DNA of 64,000 nucleotides. Source: JAMOQA01 sp964420365 (lineage in GTDB: Bacteria; Acidobacteriota; Polarisedimenticolia; J045). Positions 12,670 to 24,059 of this stretch are shown piece after piece. The DNA lies in the NCBI GenBank assembly GCA_964420365.1, contig CAYQTA010000060.1, positions 62,001 through 126,000 of the forward strand, given 5' to 3'. The position numbers and the translations under genes are program-made. The notes beneath the pieces were generated by a model. That model worked only from the letters and a program-made list of their open reading frames with translations. It was not told the origin of the DNA and did not search any database. Position 1 is the first letter of the stretch. Each line of letters begins with the position of its first letter.

Positions 12670-13456
12670 GGCGGGCGACCCACTGGCCCCGCGGGATCCC
12701 GCCCTGCACGAGCTCGAAGGACTGCCAGGTCCCGCGGATCCGCCTCCCGTCCGGGTCCAGGACGCCGGAGAGCTCCGCGTCCCTCCCCCGCTCCGCGTCG
12801 ATCCGCTGGAGGTGGAGCTTCCCGCCGACGAACGTCCCCTGCAGGCTGCCGCTCCCGAGGGGGCCCAGGCGGTACTGGCCCGTCACCAGCGTCCCGGACT
12901 GCTCCAGGTAGAACGTCCCCGTCACGCCCGCGGGCATCCAGGTGACCTCCCACTCGCCGGTCAGGACGTCCTCGCGCTGGGGCATCCGCGCCCGCAGGTC
13001 CGCGATCCGCTCGACGAGGGCTTCCCGCTCGACGACCAGGCGACGCAGGTCGGCCAGCCGCCGGGTCGCCTCCTCCGCGAGGCCCCGGTAGCGGGCCTCG
13101 GCCTCGCCGGTCTCCTTGAGCAGCTCCTCGAGCCGCTCGAGGGTGAGATCCCGCACCCGGGTCGCCTCCCGGTCCAGCCCGTCCCGCGCCTGGACGAGCT
13201 CCTGGAGCGCGTCGTTCCGGGCGATCGCCGCGCGCCGGTAGGCCCGGACCGCGTCGGCCGTCATCCGGTCGAGCAGCCGCACCCGTTCCTCGAGGCCGGC
13301 GAGGGCCGCCTCGAGGCGCCGGGCGGCCACCGGGTTCGCCGGGTCGAGGCTGCCATCCGCGTCCGCGTCCTGGGCCCGGGCCGGCAGGACGAGCAGCGCG
13401 GGCAGGACGAGCGCGAGCAGGAAGAACGGAAGGATGCGGCGGCGGGTCGGGTGCAT
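12659..13456 (-). CDS. Exported coiled-coil protein of unknown function
   Basis: I do not recognise a named family. The 265-residue protein begins with a signal peptide (RRRILPFFLLALVLPALLVLPARAQ, cleavage near residue 30). A long alpha-helical coiled coil runs from ~45 to ~160 with many LEERVRLLDRM- and EALVERIADLRARM-type heptads. The C-terminal beta-rich domain (~165-265) contains GEWEVTWMPAGVTGTFYLEQSG and repeated G-x-Y/F strands (GQYRLGPLG, GTFVGGKLHLQRI), resembling small lipocalin-like or DUF-type barrels. It is placed between pssA and lolC/E and overlaps the latter, which suggests an envelope or lipid-related role. The periplasmic location is inferred. Confidence 0.8.
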   Translation of the reverse strand: MHPTRRRILPFFLLALVLPALLVLPARAQDADADGSLDPANPVAARRLEAALAGLEERVRLLDRMTADAVRAYRRAAIARNDALQELVQARDGLDREATRVRDLTLERLEELLKETGEAEARYRGLAEEATRRLADLRRLVVEREALVERIADLRARMPQREDVLTGEWEVTWMPAGVTGTFYLEQSGTLVTGQYRLGPLGSGSLQGTFVGGKLHLQRIDAERGRDAELSGVLDPDGRRIRGTWQSFELVQGGIPRGQWVARRVR

Positions 13457-13551
13457 GGGCTCCTCGTCGGGATCGTTCCCGGGGGGATCGTAAACTCCCC
13501 GGTGGATCGCGGGCAAGACGGGACTCCGCCGACGGGCGGCGAACCCCGGGC

Positions 13552-14370
13552 TCAGCGGGAGGCCTCCCGGTCCGGGGCCCGCGGGGGTCGCTCGTCCCTG
13601 CGATCTCCCCCGGCCCGGGCCATGCGGGCTCCCGCGAGCACGGGAGTCCTGCGGCGCCACCACAGGGGCGAAACCAGGTAGAAGGCAACCAGGCCCGGGA
13701 TCATCCACTCGGCCTTCGCCACCAGGCCGGCGAGCAGCAATGCCCAGATCGCCAGGATCCGGTACGGACGTCGCCCGAACTGGATGTCCTTGAACGTGCG
13801 GTACCGGATCGCCGAGACCATCAGGAGCCCGATGCCGACGACGGCGACCGCGTACGCCGGGACGAAACGGCCAGGCACCGGCTCCCCTCCCGTCAGGAGG
13901 ACCGGGCAACTGGCCGCGGCGGCCGCCGACGGGATCGGAAGCCCGATGAACCAGTGGTGGTCGTGGGGAGCGGCGTTGAAGCGGGCCAGCCGGATCACGC
14001 CGCAGGCGGCAAAGACGAAACAGGCCGCCCAGCCGATCCGCCCGAGGTCGGCGATCCCCGCGTGGAAGGCGATCATCGAGGGAGCGACCGCGAACGAGAC
14101 GGCGTCGGCCAGCGAATCGAGCTCCTCCCCGAAGTCGGACGTGGCCCCGACCAGCCGGGCGACCCGGCCGTCCAGGCCGTCGAGGACCCCCGCGACCAGC
14201 ACGAGGACGGTCGCGGTCAGCAGGCGTCCCTGTCCCGCGAGCAGGATCGCGGCGTACCCGGCGAGCAGGTTGCCGAGGGTGAGCGCACCGGGCAGCCACC
14301 CCGTGATGCCCCGCAGTCGCGCGCGGAACAGGCGGGGCTCGCCGGGCCGACCGCGCAGGCGTGCGTTCAA
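13552..14370 (-). CDS. pssA: CDP-diacylglycerol-serine O-phosphatidyltransferase
   Basis: Makes phosphatidylserine from CDP-diacylglycerol and serine in the inner membrane. The 272-residue protein carries the CDP-alcohol phosphotransferase motif D67-G68-x2-A71-R72-x8-G81-x3-D85-x3-D89 in full, amid 7-8 hydrophobic segments. The start is probably TTG at 14370, overlapping the psd stop (TTGA); no ATG or GTG lies between it and the first membrane segment. psd immediately upstream supplies the next step, decarboxylation to phosphatidylethanolamine. The last ~30 residues are a charged tail. Confidence 0.93.
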   Translation of the reverse strand: MNARLRGRPGEPRLFRARLRGITGWLPGALTLGNLLAGYAAILLAGQGRLLTATVLVLVAGVLDGLDGRVARLVGATSDFGEELDSLADAVSFAVAPSMIAFHAGIADLGRIGWAACFVFAACGVIRLARFNAAPHDHHWFIGLPIPSAAAAASCPVLLTGGEPVPGRFVPAYAVAVVGIGLLMVSAIRYRTFKDIQFGRRPYRILAIWALLLAGLVAKAEWMIPGLVAFYLVSPLWWRRRTPVLAGARMARAGGDRRDERPPRAPDREASR

Positions 14371-15038
14371 GGCACCGGCTCCTCCCAGCGGGCGACGACG
14401 CTCGCCCCGCCGCGGACGCCGTCCCCCACCCGTACCGCGGGGCTCGCTCCCGGGGGCAGCACCAGCTCGGTCCGGGACCCGAAGCGAATCATGCCGAAAC
14501 GCTCCCCCTTCCCCAGGGCGTCACCGGGAACGGCCCGGCAGACGATCCGCCGGGCGACGAGCCCGGCGACCTGGAGGACCCGAACCGGCCCCCGCTCGGT
14601 CTCGAGGACGACCTCGTTGCGCTCGTTGACGTCCCTGGTTTCCGGCTTCCACGCGGCGAGAAACCGGCCCGGAGTGTGCTCGACCCGAACGACCCGGCCG
14701 GCGACCGGAGAACGGTTGACGTGGACATCGAGGATCGAGAGAAAGATCGCCAGCCGCAGCTCCCCCCCGGGCAGCCTCTCCACCTCGACGACCTTCCCGT
14801 CGGCCGGCGCGACGACCACGGAGGGGTCCGGCGGGACGCGGCGCTCGGGATCACGGAAGAACCACGCCGAGAAGGCGGCCAGCAGCAGCAGCGGCACGGC
14901 CACGAATGGCCAGCCGAGGGCGATCGCCACGACGCCCAGGACGAGGGGCACACCGATGAACGGCCACCCTTCCCGCGCGATCCGGAAGGGCAATCCCCGT
15001 GCCGGGGAAGACGCCGCGCCCGTCACCTGCTCGCTCAC
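14367..15038 (-). CDS. psd: Phosphatidylserine decarboxylase (small, membrane-anchored form)
   Basis: Converts phosphatidylserine to phosphatidylethanolamine. The 223-residue protein has an N-terminal membrane hairpin (residues ~25-60), the FRDPER segment, the VVAPADGKVVEVE and ILDVHVNRSP motifs, and the self-cleavage site FGSR at 186-189. Ser188 would become the pyruvoyl group. This is the short Psd type of Bacteroidetes, Acidobacteria and archaea. The GTG start at 15038 is preceded by GAGCG only, so the ribosome site is weak; the long open frame upstream is antisense to the tsaB-rimI gene region. Confidence 0.93.
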   Translation of the reverse strand: MSEQVTGAASSPARGLPFRIAREGWPFIGVPLVLGVVAIALGWPFVAVPLLLLAAFSAWFFRDPERRVPPDPSVVVAPADGKVVEVERLPGGELRLAIFLSILDVHVNRSPVAGRVVRVEHTPGRFLAAWKPETRDVNERNEVVLETERGPVRVLQVAGLVARRIVCRAVPGDALGKGERFGMIRFGSRTELVLPPGASPAVRVGDGVRGGASVVARWEEPVP

Positions 15039-15094
15039 CGCTCGATCCTCCCCGTCATCATGGACATCGAGGGTACCACTCTCCGGGAGCGCGG

Positions 15095-16222
15095 TCAGCG
15101 ACGGAGGACCAGGCTCATCAGGAGGGCGTCCTCCCCGTCCCGGTAGTAGCGCGGCCTCCGCCCGACCGGCACGAACCCCTCCGACGCGTAGAGCAGGATC
15201 GCCGGCCGGTTGGAGGCCCGGACCTCCAGGTCGGCCCGCGCGAGGCCCGCGGCCCGCGCCCGGCGCAGCATCTCGCGGACGATCGCCCGGCCGAGGCCTC
15301 GGCCCCGGGCCCCCGGGACGACGCCGACCACCAGGATCTCGAGGGCGTCGACGCCCAGCCGTCCGAATCCCCAGGCGACCAGGCGCCCTTCCGCGTCCCG
15401 CACGCCGGGCCGGACCCGGTCCCCTCCCCCCGCCAACTCGGCCTCGATCATTCCCGGCGTCCAGGGATCCCGGAAGACGGACTTCTCGAGGGTGGCCACC
15501 TCGTGGAGATCGGCCGGGCCGAGCTCGACCAGCCTGTAGCCCCCCGGCAGGCGCCCGCGCCGTTCCGGGAGCACGGCGTCGGGCGGCACCAGGTACAGGG
15601 GCGCCAGCCGGGTCCCGGGCCCGGGCGTGACCGCCCCCTCCGCGACCAGCCGCGCCAGGGCGACCACGGGAGGCACCCGGGCGGGCACCGGCCGCGTTCC
15701 CGCCGGCCACGGAAGTTCCCCGGCATCCGCCGGAACCGCGATCTCGCGCCCCACCAGCTCCCGCCGCCCGGCGAGCGCGGAGACCGGGACGAGGTCCCCC
15801 GCGCCCGCCCGCGGGCCCCCGGCGGTCGCTTCCGCCAGGAGCACGCGCAGGCGTCCCCACGGAATCCCCACCCGCGCCGGCAGCGGCAGGCCGGCCGCCG
15901 CGGCCAGGATCCGGGGTGCGTCGACGCCCGCCGCGGGAACGCTTTCCCGGGCGAGCCCGAGCCCCGCGGCCATGCCGAGGGCCACCCGCAGCCCGGTCAT
16001 CGACCCCGGCCCGAGCCCCGCGACGACCCCGGCGAGATCCCCCGGCTCCACGCCCGCCGCCGCCAGGGCGGTCCTCGCGGCCCCGAAGAGATCCCCTCGC
16101 CGTCCCCGCCCGCGGACCGCCTCGCGAAACGCGACGACCTCCCCCCGGACGACGACGGCGGCCCCGGGGGGCGCCAGCGCCCCCTCGAGGACCAGCACCG
16201 GACCAGCGGGCGTTCCCGGCAT
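15095..16222 (-). CDS. TsaB-RimI fusion: tRNA t6A-synthesis subunit plus ribosomal N-acetyltransferase
   Basis: A 375-residue two-domain protein. Residues 1-~220 are TsaB: the conserved segment GLGPGSMTGLRVALGMAAGLG at ~68-88 matches the family (GPGSFTGLR), and TsaB partners TsaD and TsaE in making the t6A base of ANN-decoding tRNAs. Residues ~228-375 are a GNAT acetyltransferase of the RimI type: VFRDPWTPGMIEAEL, VVPGARGRGLGRAIVREMLRRAR (acetyl-CoA loop) and the RASNRPAILLYASEGFVPVGRRPRYY segment. tsaB and rimI are neighbours in many genomes and fused in some. The ATG at 16222 faces divergent prkA. tsaD is not in the window. Confidence 0.9.
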   Translation of the reverse strand: MPGTPAGPVLVLEGALAPPGAAVVVRGEVVAFREAVRGRGRRGDLFGAARTALAAAGVEPGDLAGVVAGLGPGSMTGLRVALGMAAGLGLARESVPAAGVDAPRILAAAAGLPLPARVGIPWGRLRVLLAEATAGGPRAGAGDLVPVSALAGRRELVGREIAVPADAGELPWPAGTRPVPARVPPVVALARLVAEGAVTPGPGTRLAPLYLVPPDAVLPERRGRLPGGYRLVELGPADLHEVATLEKSVFRDPWTPGMIEAELAGGGDRVRPGVRDAEGRLVAWGFGRLGVDALEILVVGVVPGARGRGLGRAIVREMLRRARAAGLARADLEVRASNRPAILLYASEGFVPVGRRPRYYRDGEDALLMSLVLRR

Positions 16223-16362
16223 CGGCGGTCTCTCCTCTCCGGCCCCGGTTCGCGATCGTTCGGGGCGGTTTGCCCCCCGGGGGGGCCGGGACCCATGTTG
16301 ACCGATGGAGGGCGGCGGAGCGAGCCCCTCCGGGCTCCCCCCGCCCGGGAGGTGAGCCCGCC

Positions 16363-18426
<2,064 letters not shown>

Positions 18427-18442
18427 GGAGAGGCGGCGACCC

Positions 18443-19555
18443 GTGGCCCTCAAGATCGACACCGACGTCGGCCGCTTCCGGCAGATCGTCCGCGGCAAGG
18501 TGCGGGACGAGCTGCGGAAGTTCATGAAGCGCGGCCAGATGATCGCCCGCAAGGGGAAGAACATCGTCTCGATCCCCCTGCCCCGGATCGACATCCCGCG
18601 ATTCGTCCACTCCCCGGGTGGCCGGAAGCACGTCGGCCAGGGCGAGGGAGAACCCGGACAGGTCCTCGGGCCGGCCGGCGGCCAGCCGGGCCAGGGCGGC
18701 GGCGAGGCCGGCAACCTGCCCGGCGAGCATGCCCTCGAGGTCGAGATGACCCTCGAGGAGCTCGCCGAGATCATGGGCGAGGAGCTCGGCCTCCCGCGGA
18801 TCCAGCCGAAGGGAAAGAAGAACGTCGACTCCTGGCACGGCCGCTACACCGGGATCTCGACCGCGGGTCCCGAGTCGCTCCGCCACTTCAAGCGAACCTT
18901 CCGCCAGGCCCTCAAGCGCCAGATCGCCTCGGGAAGCTACGATCCCGGCAACCCGGTCGTCATCCCGATCCGGGAGGACAAGCGCTACCGGACCTTCCGG
19001 AGGATCCCGGAGCCGGCGGCGAACGCCGTCATCCTTTACGTGATGGACGTTTCCGGGTCGATGGGAGACGAGCAGAAGGAGATCGTCCGGATCGCCTCGT
19101 TCTGGATCGACACCTGGCTCCGCAGCCAGTACCGGGGCCTCGAGTCGGTCTACGTGATCCACGACGCCAAGGCGAAGGAGGTCGACCGGGAAACCTTCTT
19201 CCGCACCAGGGAGAGCGGCGGAACCGTGATCTCCTCCGCCTACCGGGTGGTCCAGGACGTCATCCGGAAGCGTTTTCCGCCCGAGGACTGGAACCTCTAC
19301 CTCTTCCAGTTTTCCGACGGTGACAACTGGTCACGGGGAGACACGGAGGAGTGCCTCCGCATCCTCCGCGAGGAACTGCTGGACGGACTGAACCTCTTCG
19401 CCTACGGGCAGGTCGAGAGCCCGTACGGCTCCGGCCAGTTCCTGCACGACCTCGAGGGTGCCTTCGGCGACGACGAGCGGGTCGTCCTCGCCACGATCGA
19501 GGGGAAGGAGGAGATCCCGGACGCGATCCGGGCATTCCTCTCGACCGGGAGGTGA
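18443..19555 (+). CDS. yeaH: YeaH/YhbH family (DUF444) von Willebrand-type protein
   Basis: Partner of PrkA with a C-terminal von Willebrand A-like fold. The metal-site motif DVSGS is at 202-206 (VMDVSGSMGD). It has 370 residues with a Gly/Gln-rich flexible insert at ~58-95 (PGGRKHVGQGEGEPGQ) typical of the family. GTG start at 18443, 16 nt after the prkA stop, with a GGAGAGGCGG ribosome site. The exact biochemical role is unknown in any organism; it is always linked to prkA and spoVR. Confidence 0.93.
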   Translation: MALKIDTDVGRFRQIVRGKVRDELRKFMKRGQMIARKGKNIVSIPLPRIDIPRFVHSPGGRKHVGQGEGEPGQVLGPAGGQPGQGGGEAGNLPGEHALEVEMTLEELAEIMGEELGLPRIQPKGKKNVDSWHGRYTGISTAGPESLRHFKRTFRQALKRQIASGSYDPGNPVVIPIREDKRYRTFRRIPEPAANAVILYVMDVSGSMGDEQKEIVRIASFWIDTWLRSQYRGLESVYVIHDAKAKEVDRETFFRTRESGGTVISSAYRVVQDVIRKRFPPEDWNLYLFQFSDGDNWSRGDTEECLRILREELLDGLNLFAYGQVESPYGSGQFLHDLEGAFGDDERVVLATIEGKEEIPDAIRAFLSTGR

Positions 19556-19559
19556 CGGG

Positions 19560-21089
19560 ATGCCGCTGCCACGGGAGCTCGCCGAGCTGCAGGAACGCGT
19601 GGAGCACGAGGCGATCCGCCATGGTCTCCGCACCTTCCGGGTCGTCTTCGAGGTCGTCGACTACGCCCAGATGAACCAGCTCGCGGCGTACACCGGCTTC
19701 CCGGTGCGCTATCCCCACTGGCGCTGGGGGATGGAGTTCGAGCAGCTTTCCCGCTCCTACCGCTACGGCCTGCACAAGATCTACGAGATGGTCATCAACA
19801 ACGACCCGACCTACGCGTACCTGCTGGAGGGGAACACGCTGCTCGACCAGAAGCTGGTGATGGCCCACGTCTACGGCCACGCCGATTTCTTCCGCAACAA
19901 CGTCTACTTCGCGCACACCGACCGGAAGATGGTCGACACGATGGCAAACCACGCCACGCGGGTCCGCCGCCACCGCGATCGGCTCGGCGTCGAGATCGTC
20001 GAACGCTTCCTCGACGCGTGTCTCTCGATCGAGGACCTCCTGGACCCACAGGCGGTCTTTCTCGGTCCCCTGGAGAACCTCCCGGCCGAGGAGGACGACG
20101 CCTCACCCGAGCCCCTGCCCCCCGTCGTCCGGAAGCTCCCCGCCAAGGACTACCTCGAGCCGTACGTCAACCCGCCCGAGTGGCTTGCCGAGGAACGCGA
20201 GCGCCTCGCGGCCCGCAGGAGGCTCGAGCGCCGCTTTCCCCGCCGACCGGTCCGGGACGTGCTCGGCTTCCTGCTGCGACATGCCCCGCTCGAGGGCTGG
20301 GAACGGGACGTCCTTTCCATCGTCCGCAAGGAGGCGTACTACTTCCTGCCCCAGCGACAGACGAAGATCATGAACGAGGGCTGGGCCTGCACCTGGCACA
20401 CCCACCTGCTGGAGCACCACCTCCTCGACGATTCCGAGGTGATCGACTTCGCGGACCACCACTCGGGCACCGTCGCCACGCTTCCCGGGCGGCTGAACCC
20501 GTACAAGCTGGGGATCGAACTGTTCCGCGACATCGAGTTCCGCTGGAACACCGGGCGTTTCGGGCGCGAGTGGGAAGAGTGCGACGACATGGCGGAGCGG
20601 GCCCACTGGGACCGGAAGCTGGGCCTCGGGCGCGAGAAGATCTTCGAGGTCCGCCGGGTCCACAACGACCTCACCTTTCTCGACGAGTTTCTCACGGAAG
20701 ACTTCTGCCGCCGGCAGAAGCTGTTCGTCTTCGGGCTGGACCGGCAGCGGGACGCCTGGGTGATCCAGTCCCGGGAGTTCGAGAAGGTGAAGGAGGCGCT
20801 GCTCTTCCAGCTCAGCAACGGGGGAACGCCCGTGATCGAGATCGTCGACGCGAACTTCCGGAACCGGGCGGAACTTCTCCTCCTTCACCGGCACTACGGG
20901 GTCGACCTCCGCCTCGACTGGGCCCGGGAGGTGCTCCGCTCGATCGCCTCGATCTGGCGCCGGCCCGTGCACCTCGAGACCATCGTGGACGGACGTCCGA
21001 AGCGGCTCGGGCACGACGGGAGCCGGCCGACGGAAGAGGACATCGAGGCGGTGGCGGCGCCCGGGGCGGACGGCGCGGTCCCGGCCTGA
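19560..21089 (+). CDS. spoVR: SpoVR family protein
   Basis: Third member of the prkA-yeaH-spoVR trio. In Bacillus SpoVR is needed for normal spore cortex; in non-sporulators (YcgB) its role is undefined. The 509-residue protein shows the family segments PVRYPHWRWGMEFEQLSRSY (residues ~49-68), HVYGHADFFRNN, IVRKEAYYFLPQRQTKIMNEGW and WHTHLLE, with several conserved histidines suggesting a metal site. I chose the ATG at 19560, just after the DUF444 stop with GGGAGGTGA as ribosome site. The rest of the window shows no sporulation genes. Confidence 0.94.
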   Translation: MPLPRELAELQERVEHEAIRHGLRTFRVVFEVVDYAQMNQLAAYTGFPVRYPHWRWGMEFEQLSRSYRYGLHKIYEMVINNDPTYAYLLEGNTLLDQKLVMAHVYGHADFFRNNVYFAHTDRKMVDTMANHATRVRRHRDRLGVEIVERFLDACLSIEDLLDPQAVFLGPLENLPAEEDDASPEPLPPVVRKLPAKDYLEPYVNPPEWLAEERERLAARRRLERRFPRRPVRDVLGFLLRHAPLEGWERDVLSIVRKEAYYFLPQRQTKIMNEGWACTWHTHLLEHHLLDDSEVIDFADHHSGTVATLPGRLNPYKLGIELFRDIEFRWNTGRFGREWEECDDMAERAHWDRKLGLGREKIFEVRRVHNDLTFLDEFLTEDFCRRQKLFVFGLDRQRDAWVIQSREFEKVKEALLFQLSNGGTPVIEIVDANFRNRAELLLLHRHYGVDLRLDWAREVLRSIASIWRRPVHLETIVDGRPKRLGHDGSRPTEEDIEAVAAPGADGAVPA

Positions 21090-21127
21090 TCGGAGGAGAG
21101 TCGCGGCGGCGAGGACGACGATCCAGC

Positions 21128-21144
21128 GCGGCCCGCCGGGCCGC
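21128..21144. terminator. GC hairpin between convergent spoVR and TonB-receptor genes
   Basis: 7-bp perfect stem (21128-21134 with 21138-21144) and 3-nt loop in the 109-nt gap between two convergent genes. It lacks a T-run on either side. A bidirectional terminator is plausible by position only. Confidence 0.3.
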
Positions 21145-21198
21145 ACCCGGGCCGGCTCGCGACCTTCCATGCGCCCCGTCATCCCCGCCGGGAAACCG

Positions 21199-23538
21199 TC
21201 AGAAGAGCCAGCGGGCGGTCAACCTGACATCCCGGCCGGTGCCGACGGCCCCCCCGAGGACATCCGCCCACTGCTTGTAGGTGTCGAGGAAGGCCACGTA
21301 CCGCTTGTCGAACAGGTTCTGAACGACGAGATCGAGCCGCAGGTCTCCGCCGGGCGTCCGGCGGTGGATCCCGGCGGACAGGCCCCAGAGCGTGTAGCCG
21401 GGCGTGTCCGTGCGGGAGAACAGCTCGTCCGGACCGCTGGCCCTGCCGGGCCGGACCACGTCCGCCCGCAGCTCCACGTACGGGTGATGCCAGTTCCCGG
21501 TGACATGCGGCTGCCACCGGGCGCCGAGCAGCACGTGGTCGGGCGGCGTGACGGGCAGACGCCGACCGGTCTCCCGGTTCTCGGTGAGCACGTGGGAACC
21601 CGTCGCGGACAGCGCGATCTGCCGCGTGACGGTCCAGCGGACGTTTCCCTCGTAGCCCTCGATGATCGCGTCTCCCTGCCGGTACTCGACGACCGGGAGA
21701 GTGGTGCCGTCCGGCAGCGTGACGGTCCGCCCGGTCTCCGCCGCGTAGATGTGCCCGTCGAAGGCGTTCCGGTAGAGGGAGACGCTTCCCTCCAGCCGCG
21801 GCGTGCGCCAGCGGAGCGCGAGCTCGGCGTTCAGGTTCGTTTCCTCGGCGAGCCCCGGGTTCCCTTCCTCCCAGGCCGCGACGCCGGAGTGCTGTCCCCG
21901 GGCGAACATCTCGTACTCCGAGGGGGGACGCCAGCCCCGGCCGAGGTTCGCGGCCAGGGAGACCTTGTCGGTGAGACGGAATGTCGCCCCCACCGACCCC
22001 GTCAGGGCCCCGAAGGAACGGGAGAAGCCCCGGAGATCGGCGCGACCCCCGGTATCGTGAACGGCCACCCGGCGCGCGTCCCACCGGAGACCGAGGTCGA
22101 GGACCAGCCGCTCGAAGCCGTCGCGGGGCAGGAGCCGGACCTCGTGGAAGACCGCGGCCGCCCAGCCGCTCGCGTGGTAGTTCGGCAGCAGCGGGACCGA
22201 GCCCCGCGTCATGTTGTCCTGGTTGCGGAGCTCGAGGAGCGCCCACGAGCGACTGCCGCCCTTCCCTTCCCGCTTCCACTCCACGCGTGCGATCCGGGTC
22301 TCCAGGTCGAGATCGACGGAAAGAGGGCCGTGCTTCCCCCGCGGCCAGACCTTGCGGATGTTCTGGGCACGGTGAACCGCTACCTTCCACTCGCCGCTGG
22401 ACCCCGGGAACGTCGCCTCGACGTGGCCGATGTCGTTCCGCAGCCCGAGACGGAAGTGCGGCAACGGGGGTAGAAAGAACCCGAAGTCGTTCTCCCAGTG
22501 GTTCCACTTCCCCTCGATCCGGATGCCCCCCTCCAGGGTGACGCCGAGGGCAACCTCCCCCGAGCTCTGGCTGTAGTCCGTGTTCGCCAGCTCCCGGTCC
22601 GGCGTCTCCGCGTCGTCCGCCACGCGACGCGTCCAGCTCGCCCGCCAGCCGAACGCACCGATCGCTCCCTCGATCCGGGCGCGGTCCGTCAGGGACCGTG
22701 CGTTGCTCCCGGAACCCGCCAGGACCTCCCCGTGCAGCGAGACCTCGCCCCGCTCGCCCGCGGGGAGGGGCGGGGAGACCAGGTTGACGACCCCTCCCAT
22801 CGCCCCGGCGCCGTAGAGCACGCTTGCCGGGCCCCGGATCACCTCGATCCGCTCCGCGTCGTACGGCTCCACGTTCGGGGGATGCCGCAGCGAGAACTCC
22901 TGGTAATGGTGGGCGAACCCGTCCGACAGGAGCAGGACCCGCTCGTTCGTCATGCCGCGGATCATCGGCTTGCCGGCCTGTTCCCCGGTGGAAACGTTCT
23001 GCACGCCCGGCACCTGCTCAACCGCCGCACCAACGGAGAGTCCTGCCGACGTCTCGAGCGTATCCGCGTCCACCACGTCGACGGTCTGCGCCACCTCGAG
23101 CTTCTTCGCCGCCCACGGCAGCGCGGATACCGTGACCTCCTCGCGAAACCCCCGGGCCGGGGAAAGCCGCACCAGCAGTTCCCCCGGACGAGGAAGTCGC
23201 AGCCGCTCGTGTCGGGGCGCGTACCCCGGCAGGTGGAAGCCGACGACCACCTCTCTCGAGCAGGGCAGGCCCCCGATCCTGAAGCGGCCGTTCGCGTCGG
23301 TCAGGGTCCCTCGATCGAGATCGGGGAGGCGCACCTGCACCCCCGGCAGGGGCTGGTCACCGATCTCCTCGACGACCCGGCCCGACAGGACGCAGGCCGA
23401 GGCATTCGCGGCGGCCGTCGCGGCCGCGTCGGCCCCCGCAGGCAACGTCACGAACGGGAGCGCCACGGCAAGAGCCGCCACGTACGCGGCCCTCCCGGGG
23501 CCGGCGGAACGGATAGCAAAAGCCAAGCGAAAGCTCAT
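21199..23538 (-). CDS. TonB-dependent outer-membrane receptor (probable metal or siderophore uptake)
   Basis: Outer-membrane gated channel of 779 residues. Order: signal peptide (to ~residue 38), carboxypeptidase-like regulatory domain (LSGRVVEEIGDQPLPGVQVRL ... GRFRIGGLP), plug domain (VEQVPGVQNVSTGEQAGKP, then IEVIRGPASVLYGAGAMGGVVNL near 225-247), and a 22-strand barrel ending in RLTARWLF with the terminal Phe. The plug loop contains HHYQEFSLRH, a His-rich stretch as in zinc or copper receptors. I chose the ATG at 23538 because GGGAGGAG lies 6 nt upstream; an earlier ATG at 23574 has none. A small Cys-containing exported protein and a half-size TauE lie just upstream. The ligand is unproven. 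Confidence 0.9.
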   Translation of the reverse strand: MSFRLAFAIRSAGPGRAAYVAALAVALPFVTLPAGADAAATAAANASACVLSGRVVEEIGDQPLPGVQVRLPDLDRGTLTDANGRFRIGGLPCSREVVVGFHLPGYAPRHERLRLPRPGELLVRLSPARGFREEVTVSALPWAAKKLEVAQTVDVVDADTLETSAGLSVGAAVEQVPGVQNVSTGEQAGKPMIRGMTNERVLLLSDGFAHHYQEFSLRHPPNVEPYDAERIEVIRGPASVLYGAGAMGGVVNLVSPPLPAGERGEVSLHGEVLAGSGSNARSLTDRARIEGAIGAFGWRASWTRRVADDAETPDRELANTDYSQSSGEVALGVTLEGGIRIEGKWNHWENDFGFFLPPLPHFRLGLRNDIGHVEATFPGSSGEWKVAVHRAQNIRKVWPRGKHGPLSVDLDLETRIARVEWKREGKGGSRSWALLELRNQDNMTRGSVPLLPNYHASGWAAAVFHEVRLLPRDGFERLVLDLGLRWDARRVAVHDTGGRADLRGFSRSFGALTGSVGATFRLTDKVSLAANLGRGWRPPSEYEMFARGQHSGVAAWEEGNPGLAEETNLNAELALRWRTPRLEGSVSLYRNAFDGHIYAAETGRTVTLPDGTTLPVVEYRQGDAIIEGYEGNVRWTVTRQIALSATGSHVLTENRETGRRLPVTPPDHVLLGARWQPHVTGNWHHPYVELRADVVRPGRASGPDELFSRTDTPGYTLWGLSAGIHRRTPGGDLRLDLVVQNLFDKRYVAFLDTYKQWADVLGGAVGTGRDVRLTARWLF

Positions 23539-23625
23539 CTCGAACTCCTCCCGGAGAGTGTCGACGCGCGGCATCTCGTGCGCCGGATGGATCGGCCGCG
23601 GGTGGCTGGACGATCGGGGATCGGG

Positions 23626-23964
23626 TCAGGCGGGGGGAGCTCGACCGGGAGGAAGCAGGCTCACCGGGGCCCGGGTGCACGACACGCTCGCCGCCGGAAC
23701 GGTCGATCGGCCGCGCCCGTCGGGCCCGCCGGGGACCGGCACGGGCATCGAGGGGAATACCTGGCGGGTCAGGGAACAGGCCAGGCAGGAATGGGCGCGA
23801 GACGTCCGCACCGATGCCGGGGGCTCGATGCGGGACACCCCGCGACCCTCCCCGCCGGCCAGGGTGCACGTGTGCCAGCTCTCCGCCGCCACGAGGAGCG
23901 GCGCGAGGAACAGGGCGAGGACGGCGACCGCCACTCGCGTGGCACCGGACCGCGGACGAAACAT
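23626..23964 (-). CDS. Small exported Cys/His protein next to TonB receptor
   Basis: 112 residues: signal peptide (VAVAVLALFLAPLLVAAES, cleavage near 28), then a WHTC motif, a SCLAC motif at about residues 58-62 and a Pro-rich tail ending RAPPA. The spaced Cys/His residues resemble small periplasmic proteins (DUF2946-like) that sit beside metal-related TonB receptors, but the match is only by pattern. It is the second gene of the receptor cassette. Function unknown; a metal-binding or metal-delivery role is possible. Confidence 0.6.
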   Translation of the reverse strand: MFRPRSGATRVAVAVLALFLAPLLVAAESWHTCTLAGGEGRGVSRIEPPASVRTSRAHSCLACSLTRQVFPSMPVPVPGGPDGRGRSTVPAASVSCTRAPVSLLPPGRAPPA

Positions 23965-24059
23965 CGGGCCTCGATCGGCCTTCCCCGGGGGGAAGCCGGG
24001 AGAAAGCTACCCCCGCCCCATCGCGCTCGCCACCCGAAAGCCCCGCTCGGCCACGAGGG

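Noticed and set aside
16290..16330. TTGACC upstream of prkA
   Set aside because: No acceptable -10 hexamer 16-18 nt downstream.
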